This document shows, one piece after another, positions 1 to 6,007 of a DNA stretch of 6,007 nt. How positions within the stretch are numbered: position 1 is the stretch's first letter; each line of letters opens with the position of its first letter. The DNA is taken from the NCBI GenBank assembly GCA_047618565.1, contig JBLHKW010000229.1, positions 1-6,007 of the forward strand. The letters run 5' to 3'. The notes under the pieces were generated by a model, which worked only from the letters and a program-made list of their open reading frames with translations, searched no databases and was not told where the DNA came from. This DNA is from JBLHKW01 sp047618565 (GTDB lineage: Bacteria > Planctomycetota > UBA1135 > GCA-002686595). The position numbers were made by a program, and so were the translations under genes.

Positions 1-1058
1 AGCATCTGCGAGCGCGCATCCAGGGAACGGCGTGCGGGTCGCATCCGGTCGCTGCGACTCGAACGGGTGGGCGTAAGACCCAGGGCCGTGGGCGCGGGCA
101 ACGAGAGCTGGGCCACCGACTGCGGGCGCGCCTCTATCTCGACTCCCTGAGACACCAGGGGGGCGCGCACGTCGATCCGGCGCCCGTCGACCGCGCCGGG
201 ATCGTCCTGCGTGCGTTCGATCGAGTGCTCGGAACGCGCCAGTGGTTCCAGTTCACGGGTCCTGTTCTGTACGGCGCTGCGCTGCTGCGGTGCGCTGGCG
301 GCGCTGTCTAGCTGTGCTACGCGGTCCGGACTCTCACCCAGCGCGGCGCGGTTGCGGTCGGCATGCGTACCGCTGGCCGAGCGTGCCTCGAGGCCCGCCA
401 GACTCTGGCTCTGAAGGGCGATCTCCGCACTCGGACTCTCGCGCCGCTCGAAGCTCTCCGCCGATTGAGCGGTCGCCACCTCGGGCACGCGCGTCGCCCG
501 GGTGCGCTCCACGTTGGCAGCCAGCGCTTCCGGAACAAAGGCCTCGCGTTCGGCCAGCACGGACGGATCGCCAGCGGACCGCTCTCGGGCAGCCGGCAGG
601 GTTTCGCGCAGTGCGCTCAGGTCGCCTTCGGACTCGGAACGCGCCAGGTCACGCGCCTGCTCGGGCAACCGATCGGTCTCGGTCTCGGCGACCTGCATGG
701 AGAGCTCGGAGCGCGCGACCCGTGGCCGTTCGACCGAGCTCGCATCGCGCCGCGTGGCCACTTGTTCGTCGCGCACCGGCGGCGTCGTGGACTCGACCTC
801 GTTCTCGCTGCGCGCGGGTGACGCAGTGGGTGCAGCGGGCGCGGGTTCGATCTGAAGCTCGCCGGCGGCCACGCTCGCGCGCAGGTCCGGACCCGAAGCA
901 ACCAGCCGTTCGGGCTGGACCACGGACTCCTCGCGCCCCACCTCCAGCTGTCCGGAGCGCTCCGAATTGCGCCCCATGGACGCGTCGCTCGCCACGAGGC
1001 GCACGCGCACACGGTTGGAATCGCCCCCCATGTCGTACTCGGATCCCTCCGGGTAGAC
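1..1058 (-). repeat. Low-complexity periplasmic arm with recurring ARSE and ERxR-like motifs
   Basis: This encodes residues 385-736 of the PD40 protein and continues past the window. The tetrapeptide Ala-Arg-Ser-Glu occurs at residues 466-469, 499-502, 523-526 and 658-661 (bases 804-815, 705-716, 633-644 and 228-239). Short V/I-E-R-P/T motifs recur at about 493-496, 567-570 and 664-667. A 15-base identical direct repeat, ctcggaacgcgccag, lies at 228-242 and 633-647. No globular domain is recognised. The composition resembles a disordered or extended spacer comparable in role, though not in sequence, to the long middle region of TolA or TonB. Confidence 0.6.
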
Positions 1059-2210
1059 GTCGCGCATCCACCACATCAGGAACAGGTGTACGACCGCGGA
1101 GACCAGGAAACACTTGTAGACGACCTCGACCTGCTCCCAGCGCTTCGCGAGCCAGGCCAGGATCGCCGCCGTCAGCAACAGGCCGAGCACCAGCAACTCG
1201 CGCCAGCCGACGGGTCGCCCCGGGGTGCGGAACAGCTCGAGCGAACGCACGCGAAACAGGTCGGCCGCGCGTGCGTCCTCGGTCGAGCTGAAGTACAGAC
1301 TGAAGCCGTCGAAGGACGGACTCGGCGCACGCTCGCTGGCCTCCGAATTGACGCCGATCAGAGCCTCCGGTTCGGCCCAGCTCTGTCCGCTCCAGAGCCC
1401 GATGGCCGTGCGGTAGATGTCGAAGTCGCCCGGTGCCCCGGCGCGGTCGGAGGCGAGAAACATGCAGCGCCCGTCGCGGGTGAAGGCCGGGTCGCGGTCG
1501 TCGGCGCCCGAGTTCAACGCCTCCATGGCCTCGACCGTCCAGGCGTGGCCGGCGGCCTCTGGCTGCTCGGGCTCGCCCGCATCGAGCTGCGGTCGCGCCA
1601 GGTACAGGTCGTGGTCATCCCGCAGACCGCGCCGGCGATTGGAAGAGAACGCAAAGCCCTCGGCGCCCACCAGCGGGGCCGGATCCGTGTCATCCGATGT
1701 GGAGTTGACGCCGCCGTTCACGCGTTCGGGCTCGCCGAAACTGCCGTTTGCGTAGGGTGCGCGCCAGAGGTCGAGTCCGCCGAGCGTTCCGACGCGATCG
1801 GATGCGAACCACAGGGCGTCCGGTCCGAAACAGGGCGCCATCTCGTCCGCCCCCGTGTTCAGGGCCGACAGGGGTCGCACGTCGCGCGGCTCGCCGCCGG
1901 CCATCTCCGCGATGTAGAGATCCACTCCGAGGCCGCGCTCGCCCACGCCGAAGACCGCGAAGCGTCCGTCCGGCGACACGCTCAGACGACCCTCGCGCTC
2001 CACGCTGTTGACCTCACCACCGACCTCGTTGCGCGGCGCCCATACGGCGTAGCGCACCTCGTCGGCCCCATCCACGTCGTACTGCTTGACGCCGTCCGAG
2101 AAACGACCCTCGCTCCCCAGGTATGGTCGGAACCTCAACCACGCCGCGAAGAATCCCAGCGCCACAAGCGCGAGGACGATCGTCAGGTTCTTGCCGAGGT
2201 GCTTGATCAC
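1..2210 (-). CDS. Membrane-anchored PD40 beta-propeller protein with TonB/TolA-like helix and long periplasmic arm (3' partial)
   Basis: The frame stays open for 736 codons from a GTG at 2210 to the left edge, so the C-terminus is missing. Residues 8-25 form a membrane helix. Residues 72-330 hold about five PD40/WD40-like (TolB-type) blades, with motifs such as SVSPDG (77-82), FASDR (135-139), GGLDLW (144-149), FLASDR (251-256) and DFDIYR (262-267). Two more helices follow at about 336-356 and 363-384, joined by a short loop containing Lys356-Arg357. The second contains S371-A-V-V-H375, the SxxxH pattern of TonB and TolA. Residues 385-736 are low-complexity, rich in Arg, Glu, Ala and Ser, without Cys, and probably extended. 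By the positive-inside rule the propeller and the arm are both periplasmic. The gene lies 23 bases after exbD, so it is a likely motor partner. GTG was chosen because it directly precedes the first helix; no strong RBS is seen. The domains are well supported, the energy-transducing role is inferred. Confidence 0.88.
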   Translation of the reverse strand, partial: MIKHLGKNLTIVLALVALGFFAAWLRFRPYLGSEGRFSDGVKQYDVDGADEVRYAVWAPRNEVGGEVNSVEREGRLSVSPDGRFAVFGVGERGLGVDLYIAEMAGGEPRDVRPLSALNTGADEMAPCFGPDALWFASDRVGTLGGLDLWRAPYANGSFGEPERVNGGVNSTSDDTDPAPLVGAEGFAFSSNRRRGLRDDHDLYLARPQLDAGEPEQPEAAGHAWTVEAMEALNSGADDRDPAFTRDGRCMFLASDRAGAPGDFDIYRTAIGLWSGQSWAEPEALIGVNSEASERAPSPSFDGFSLYFSSTEDARAADLFRVRSLELFRTPGRPVGWRELLVLGLLLTAAILAWLAKRWEQVEVVYKCFLVSAVVHLFLMWWMRDVYPEGSEYDMGGDSNRVRVRLVASDASMGRNSERSGQLEVGREESVVQPERLVASGPDLRASVAAGELQIEPAPAAPTASPARSENEVESTTPPVRDEQVATRRDASSVERPRVARSELSMQVAETETDRLPEQARDLARSESEGDLSALRETLPAARERSAGDPSVLAEREAFVPEALAANVERTRATRVPEVATAQSAESFERRESPSAEIALQSQSLAGLEARSASGTHADRNRAALGESPDRVAQLDSAASAPQQRSAVQNRTRELEPLARSEHSIERTQDDPGAVDGRRIDVRAPLVSQGVEIEARPQSVAQLSLPAPTALGLTPTRSSRSDRMRPARRSLDARSQM
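1059..1124 (-). other. TonB/TolA-like transmembrane segment with SxxxH motif
   Basis: This encodes residues 363-384 of the PD40 protein, a hydrophobic helix with Ser371 and His375 four residues apart. In TonB (S16/H20) and TolA (S18/H22 in E. coli) the same pair lies on the helix face that contacts ExbB/ExbD or TolQ/TolR and is needed for coupling to proton flow. Here it reads SAVVH, close to SAVLH as I recall it for TolA. The predicted in-to-out direction is also the same. A chance SxxxH in one helix is possible, but the exbBD pair directly upstream makes a functional match likely. Confidence 0.65.
1143..1205 (-). other. Transmembrane helix between propeller and TonB-like segment
   Basis: This encodes residues 336-356, a stretch dominated by Leu, Val, Ala and Ile directly after the last PD40 blade. 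It ends in Ala-Lys-Arg-Trp, which fits a cytoplasmic end. With the next helix it makes a tight membrane hairpin that would bring the chain back to the periplasm before the long arm. Confidence 0.75.
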
Positions 2211-2216
2211 GTGATT

Positions 2217-2234
2217 GGGCTCGCTGACCAGCCC
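2217..2234 (-). promoter_or_regulatory. Small hairpin in the exbD/PD40-gene junction
   Basis: On the transcript, GGGCT and AGCCC form a 5-bp stem around an 8-base loop. It starts at the last base of the exbD stop codon and ends six bases before the GTG start of the next gene. It occupies the place where a Shine-Dalgarno site would be expected, and none is obvious. It is too short, and has no T-run, to be a convincing terminator; at most it could tune translation of the downstream gene. Confidence 0.25.
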
Positions 2235-2644
2235 TAGAGTTCGTCCGTCATGATGCCCAGGTTGGTGAGACCTGCGCGCCGACAGGTGTCCATCACGGAC
2301 ACCACGTGTTCATGGAAAGCCTCGCGGTGGCCGCGGATGGTGACCGGAGTCTCCGGGTTGTGACGCGCCGTACGGGTCAGCGACGCCAGCAGATCCTCCT
2401 GGGGCAGTTCCGCCTGCCCCAGATAGATGCGTCCATCGCGCCCCACGTTGATCACCACCTCGTCGGGCTCGCGCTCGGGACTCTCGCCGCTCTGCGCGAG
2501 GGGCAACTCGATGTCCATCTGCTTCTCGCGGTCCCTGAACGTGGTCGTGACCATGAAGAAGATCAGCAGCAGGAACACGATGTCGATCATCGGCGCCATG
2601 TTGAGGCTCAGCTCCTCGCTACCGTCAGAGTCACGGATCTGCAT
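2234..2644 (-). CDS. ExbD/TolR family biopolymer transport protein
   Basis: This 136-residue protein has the usual ExbD/TolR length and layout: a short cytoplasmic N-terminus, one membrane helix (about 17-35) and a small periplasmic domain (about 60-133). Asp21, in the motif NMAPMIDIVFLLLIFF, matches the proton-accepting aspartate of ExbD (D25) and TolR (D23). DIELP (44-48) follows the helix as in the family. The periplasmic part has the typical alternation, with VTIRGH (101-106) and a final LGIMTDEL. With the ExbB homologue it should form the inner-membrane channel that uses proton motive force to drive a TonB/TolA-type partner. There is no OmpA/peptidoglycan-binding domain, so it is not MotB. 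The ATG overlaps the exbB stop (TGATG), which implies translational coupling and decides the start; the frame is open upstream but reads Arg/Gly-rich shadow sequence there. Confidence 0.95.
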   Translation of the reverse strand: MQIRDSDGSEELSLNMAPMIDIVFLLLIFFMVTTTFRDREKQMDIELPLAQSGESPEREPDEVVINVGRDGRIYLGQAELPQEDLLASLTRTARHNPETPVTIRGHREAFHEHVVSVMDTCRRAGLTNLGIMTDEL

Positions 2645-3327
2645 CAGGCAGCGCTCCCGCTCATGGCCTCGTCCAGCTCGCGATACACGTCCTCGCTCCG
2701 GCGCGCGAACGCCTCGATCCGGCCTTTCAGGTAGTGGTGCGCGACCACCGCAGGAATGGCGACCGCAAGCCCGGCCGCCGTGGTGGCGAGCGCCTGGTAG
2801 ATGCCCGCGGCCAGCAGTTCCGGGCGGCCGATGCCCTGGTCCATGGCGATCTCCGAAAAGGCCTCGATCATGCCCCACACGGTGCCCAATAGTCCCAGCA
2901 GCGGTGCGATGAGCCACACGAGAAGCAACGGACGCAGGTTGGCCGAGAGTCGCTTGACCTCACCCGCCGCCATGTCCTCGACAGCCTTCTCGCGCGCCAA
3001 AAAGGGGTCCTTCGCGCGCCTCAAGCCCGCGCGCAGGATGCGCGCCATGGGATAGCGCTTGGTCTCGCACAGCTCGATGGCACTGCCCACGCCCGTGTCC
3101 TGCACGGCGGCGACCACGGATCGGCCGAAGCGCGCGGTACCCAGGTACGCGGGCCGCAGTCGCAGCCAGCGCTCCACCGAAAAGGCTAGCGCGACCACTG
3201 AACACGCCGCGATCGGGATCATCAGCGGTCCACCGGACATCGCCAGGTCGAGCATGGACTCCATGCTCGCCTGGACCGCAGGCTCGGCTGCGGCCGTTGC
3301 CGGCATCGGGGTCGATAGGATCGTCAT
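2644..3327 (-). CDS. MotA/TolQ/ExbB family proton channel protein
   Basis: This 227-residue protein has the three-helix ExbB/TolQ plan: helix 1 at about 33-52 (SGGPLMIPIAACS), a cytoplasmic loop at about 53-130 with many Arg and Lys, helix 2 at about 133-157 (APLLGLLGTVWGM) and helix 3 at about 175-198 (ALATTAAGLAVAIPAVV). Thr149 and Thr183 align with the channel threonines T148 and T181 of E. coli ExbB. Gln178 sits where E. coli ExbB has Glu176, and Ile140 replaces the usual Thr before Ala-Pro in helix 2. It should form the pentameric channel around the ExbD homologue. The start is fixed by GGAG six bases upstream. It follows the TPR gene after 19 bases and overlaps the exbD-like start by one base. 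The ExbD partner lacks a MotB domain, so this is ExbB/TolQ rather than flagellar MotA. Confidence 0.95.
   Translation of the reverse strand: MTILSTPMPATAAAEPAVQASMESMLDLAMSGGPLMIPIAACSVVALAFSVERWLRLRPAYLGTARFGRSVVAAVQDTGVGSAIELCETKRYPMARILRAGLRRAKDPFLAREKAVEDMAAGEVKRLSANLRPLLLVWLIAPLLGLLGTVWGMIEAFSEIAMDQGIGRPELLAAGIYQALATTAAGLAVAIPAVVAHHYLKGRIEAFARRSEDVYRELDEAMSGSAA
2654..2658 (-). promoter_or_regulatory. Ribosome binding site for the exbD-like gene
   Basis: GGGAG lies inside the end of the exbB-like gene, 9 bases before the ATG at 2644. It supports the short 136-residue start over upstream ATG codons in the same frame. Confidence 0.6.
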
Positions 3328-3333
3328 GAAGCG

Positions 3334-3337
3334 CTCC
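3334..3337 (-). promoter_or_regulatory. Ribosome binding site for the exbB-like gene
   Basis: GGAG (within CTGGAG) is placed six bases before the ATG at 3327, in the short gap after the tandem TGATGA stop of the TPR gene. It supports the chosen start. Confidence 0.7.
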
Positions 3338-3346
3338 AGGTTCTCA

Positions 3347-6007
3347 TCATCGCTGTGTCAACTGGCCGACGCGCACGCGCGCGAGTTCGGCGAATCGGTT
3401 GTCGGGGAAACGGCTGATCAGTTCGTCGTACTGACGGCGTGCGTTCTCGCCCTGGCCCTGCTGCTCGAGCACACCACCGGCGCGGAAGAGCGCCTCGGAG
3501 ACCTCGGCCTCGTAGGCGTAGAGCACGGCCACCTTCAGGAATTCCGAGAGTGCCGCGTCCGGGTCACCACGCTTCAGCGCGAGCTGTCCGAGCTCGAGTC
3601 GCGCGCGCGCCGAGAAGACTCCCTGATCGCCAGCCAGAACGCGTCCGAGCGCGGCGCGCGCACCGCGTTCCTGACCCAGGTTACAAAGGGCGCGACCGCG
3701 CCAGAGCTCGGCCTCTATCGAGTGTTCGAAGTCCGCGTGCTTGCGGGCCAGCTCCGACAGGATGCGCTGACTCGCGTCCCAGTCCTCGAGCTCCCCGTAG
3801 GCAAGCCCCAGCCGGAACAACGCCTTGGGCATGGCCGCGTGCCTGCCGGCACTCTTGCGCATGCTCTCCAGGCTCGCAACCGCGGCGTCCCACTGGCCCT
3901 GACGGAAGTACGCCTCGCCCAGCAGGAAGCGTGACTCTCCGGCGAGTGCGCAATCCGACTGCTCATCGACGAGGCGCGCGAAGGTGACCGCCGCATCCGC
4001 GGAGTTGTCGAGCTGCAGCTGCGCAAAGCCCTGCTTGTAGAGCGCCTGACATACGGTCGGAGAGTTCGGTATGGCCGCCAGCTTGTAGATCTCGATCGCC
4101 TGCGCGAAAGCGCCCGCGTCAAAGTAGGCCTCGCCCACAAAGAACAGGGCCTCCGCCAGGGCCGGATCCGTGGGCGCGAACTCGTGTGCTGCGCGGGCGT
4201 GTGCCGCCGCGAGGTCAGGTTCGGCCTTCTCGAGCGCCAGGTAGGACTGCTCGACGCAGATCGCCACGGCGACGCGCGGCTCGCGGGTCGACTCGAGTAG
4301 CGCCGACCAGATGCGTTGGGAATCGTCGTGGCGTTGTTCCGCGCCCAGGGCTTCGCAGACCACGTTGGCCGCGTCGAATCGGCGCGTCTCGTCCTCGCAG
4401 AGTGCCAGGAACTTCCGGTATGCGGTGTAGGCCTGATCCGGCTGCTGGGCGGCGCCCGCCGACCAGACCAGCAGCTCCAGGGCGGCCGTCCGCACCTGCG
4501 GATCCACCTCGCGATCGTCCACGAGCACTGCGAGCTGCTCGGCGGCGGCTGCGTACTCGCCGACGTTGTACTGTGACCAGGCCAATCCGTAGGCCGCGCG
4601 CTGCAAGGTGTCCGCATCCGCGTTCATCTCGATCACGAGGCGGTAGTGCGGCATGGCCATGGCGAATTCCCCTGAAGCGCTCAGCTGTTCGGCCAGGCCA
4701 AAGTGCGCCTGCACCGAGAACTCCTCCGCAGGGTCCTCGTCGAGGAGTCGCTGGAGCCATTGCATCGACCGCTCGGGATCGAGCCGGCTCAGGCTCAGGT
4801 AGACGTCGTGGCGGCGGGTGCCTTGCGCGTGGCGCTCCAGGTAGCGTCGCCCCGCCTGCGCAGCGCCCGCGGCATCGCCGTCCAGCTCCGCGCAACGCGC
4901 GGCCATGAACAGGGCCTCTTCGGCCTCCTCCGCCTGCGGGTGCTGCGCGGCCAGCTGCTCGAACCCGGCGCGCGCCGGTCCGTACTCGTCGGCGAAGAAC
5001 TGGCACCACGCGATGCGCGATCGACAGCGCGTCTGCTCGGCTTCCGCCGAACCCAGGCTCAGTGCGGTCTCGAACTCGGAGCGCGCGTCCCGGTAGCGCT
5101 CCTGTTCGAACAGTGCCTCCGCCAGGGTCAACTGTGCCGGCGCCCGGTACTGGATGTTGGTCTCATCGGCGAGCAAGCCGCGCGCCAGGCGCTCCGCCTG
5201 TTCAAAACGCCCCGCCTGCAGTTCGGCAATGGCCGCTGCGTGCAGCGCGTACTCCGAACCGGCCTGTTCGAATGCGCGAGCAGCTTCATCGCTGCGTCCA
5301 AGCGCGAGCAGTATCTCACCGCGCAGGGAACGCAGACGCTCGGAGATCTGCGGGCCGCCAGTATCGGTACCGACCCGATCGAGTGTTTCGAGCGCAGCCT
5401 CTTCCTGGCCCAATCCACGCTGGGCCTGGGCGCGCCAGAGCGCCGCCTCGGGCTTGCCCTCGAGCAACGGATGCGCGAGCGCGCGCTCCGCGGCTTCAAG
5501 CTCGCCCCCCTGGAACAGCTGTACGCCCCAGTGCAGGGCCGCCTCCGCCGCGTGGGAACTGCGCGGAAACGAGTCGAGCAGCAGCCTGAACGAACGCGCC
5601 GCATCGGCATGATTTCCGAGCTCCGCGGCCGCAAAACCGGCGCCACGCAGGGCGTCGTCCTGATAGTCGCCGGTCTCCACCCGTCCGTAGGCCGTCAATG
5701 CCTGTTCTGCATGGCCGAGCTCGAGATGCGCTTCCCCCGCCATGAACCAGAACTCGCCGCGCCGCTCGGCCTCCACGTTGGACACGAACGCCTCCACGCG
5801 CTGCACCACGTCGCCGTGGGCCTCGCGCCGGAAGGCGCACCAGACGAGTCCGTACTCGGCGTCACGCCCGTAGCTCTCGGCATCCAGGTGACGCGCACGG
5901 TCGTAGTAGGGCTCCGCCGCGGCGAATTGCTCGCCGCGAAAGTAGGCCTCCCCCATGAAATAGCTGGCCGGCGCCTCGAGGTAATCCCGGTCCGAGCCCA
6001 GGGCGCT
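3347..6007 (-). CDS. Large tetratricopeptide repeat protein (5' partial)
   Basis: Only the C-terminal 886 residues are in the window. The frame is open through the right edge, and the 17 codons before the first visible ATG (5956) already read as TPR sequence, so the true start lies outside. Nearly the whole visible length is helical repeats of about 30-40 residues, at least 20 of them. Clear ones (visible numbering, first codon at 6007) lie at about 13-42, 118-148, 289-316, 430-462, 468-498, 617-646, 688-719, 725-757, 797-828 and 835-868. GEAYF occurs three times. The last repeat (RRQYDELISRFPDNRFAELA) resembles the TPR_6 type of CpoB/YbgF and BamD, and CpoB is encoded in tol-pal operons. Ten Cys are present. 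The gene ends in tandem TGA stops 19 bases before exbB. It probably acts as a scaffold for the adjacent motor, most likely in the periplasm; location is unproven because the signal region is missing. Confidence 0.92.
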   Translation of the reverse strand, partial: SALGSDRDYLEAPASYFMGEAYFRGEQFAAAEPYYDRARHLDAESYGRDAEYGLVWCAFRREAHGDVVQRVEAFVSNVEAERRGEFWFMAGEAHLELGHAEQALTAYGRVETGDYQDDALRGAGFAAAELGNHADAARSFRLLLDSFPRSSHAAEAALHWGVQLFQGGELEAAERALAHPLLEGKPEAALWRAQAQRGLGQEEAALETLDRVGTDTGGPQISERLRSLRGEILLALGRSDEAARAFEQAGSEYALHAAAIAELQAGRFEQAERLARGLLADETNIQYRAPAQLTLAEALFEQERYRDARSEFETALSLGSAEAEQTRCRSRIAWCQFFADEYGPARAGFEQLAAQHPQAEEAEEALFMAARCAELDGDAAGAAQAGRRYLERHAQGTRRHDVYLSLSRLDPERSMQWLQRLLDEDPAEEFSVQAHFGLAEQLSASGEFAMAMPHYRLVIEMNADADTLQRAAYGLAWSQYNVGEYAAAAEQLAVLVDDREVDPQVRTAALELLVWSAGAAQQPDQAYTAYRKFLALCEDETRRFDAANVVCEALGAEQRHDDSQRIWSALLESTREPRVAVAICVEQSYLALEKAEPDLAAAHARAAHEFAPTDPALAEALFFVGEAYFDAGAFAQAIEIYKLAAIPNSPTVCQALYKQGFAQLQLDNSADAAVTFARLVDEQSDCALAGESRFLLGEAYFRQGQWDAAVASLESMRKSAGRHAAMPKALFRLGLAYGELEDWDASQRILSELARKHADFEHSIEAELWRGRALCNLGQERGARAALGRVLAGDQGVFSARARLELGQLALKRGDPDAALSEFLKVAVLYAYEAEVSEALFRAGGVLEQQGQGENARRQYDELISRFPDNRFAELARVRVGQLTQR

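Noticed and set aside
242..1291. A 349-codon plus-strand frame at the left end
   Set aside because: The translation is an Arg/Pro/Ala-rich shadow of the minus-strand arm-encoding region, with no domain and no plausible start context. The minus-strand frame is open across the whole region and continuous with the PD40 gene.
2217..2234. Rho-independent terminator between the exbD-like and PD40 genes
   Set aside because: The stem has only 5 bp, the loop has 8 bases and no U-tract follows; the next gene starts within the same short gap.
1086..2237. A 383-codon open frame on the plus strand, opposite the propeller and membrane helices of the PD40 gene
   Set aside because: Its translation shows no recognisable domain, while the minus strand carries clear PD40 motifs and membrane helices over the same bases. 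Long antisense frames are expected in GC-rich coding DNA.
2645..2917. N-terminal extension of the ExbD-like protein to an upstream ATG (227 residues)
   Set aside because: The extra residues are a Gly/Arg/His-rich shadow of the exbB-like gene. The ATG at 2644 has a GGGAG site, the TGATG overlap and the normal family length.
2234..3327. MotA/MotB flagellar stator pair
   Set aside because: The second protein is only 136 residues with an ExbD/TolR fold and no OmpA-like peptidoglycan-binding domain, and no flagellar genes are nearby.
5954..5956. ATG at 5956 as the start of the TPR protein
   Set aside because: It falls in the middle of a TPR helix, and the frame remains open with repeat-like sequence to the window edge, so it is an internal methionine.

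Overview
The window is high in GC and gene-dense. All four genes lie on the minus strand, so they are read from right to left. The layout, the repeat-rich accessory proteins and the weak or absent Shine-Dalgarno sites fit a Gram-negative (diderm) bacterium. Planctomycetota or another deep-branching group that uses TPR and PD40 proteins heavily is my best guess, but nothing here fixes the taxon. No RNA gene, mobile element, CRISPR array or intergenic stretch over 25 bases is visible.

In transcription order: (1) 6007-3347, a very long TPR protein whose N-terminus lies beyond the right edge; (2) 3327-2644, an ExbB/TolQ-family proton-channel subunit; (3) 2644-2234, an ExbD/TolR-family subunit, overlapping the previous gene by one base; (4) 2210-1, a large membrane protein whose C-terminus lies beyond the left edge. 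Gaps of 19, -1 and 23 bases indicate one operon.

The fourth gene is the notable one. It has an N-terminal membrane anchor, a TolB-like PD40 beta-propeller, a membrane hairpin, and then at least 350 residues of low-complexity, Arg/Glu/Ala-rich sequence. The last membrane helix carries Ser371-Ala-Val-Val-His375. This matches the SxxxH signature of the TonB and TolA transmembrane helices, which couples them to ExbB/ExbD or TolQ/TolR. My reading is that one polypeptide combines a TolB-like propeller with a TonB/TolA-like energy-transducing anchor and periplasmic arm, next to its own ExbBD-type motor and a CpoB/BamD-like TPR protein. This would be a rearranged Tol/Ton-type envelope machine. The family assignments of the motor subunits are firm; the fusion and its function are inference from sequence motifs and context.
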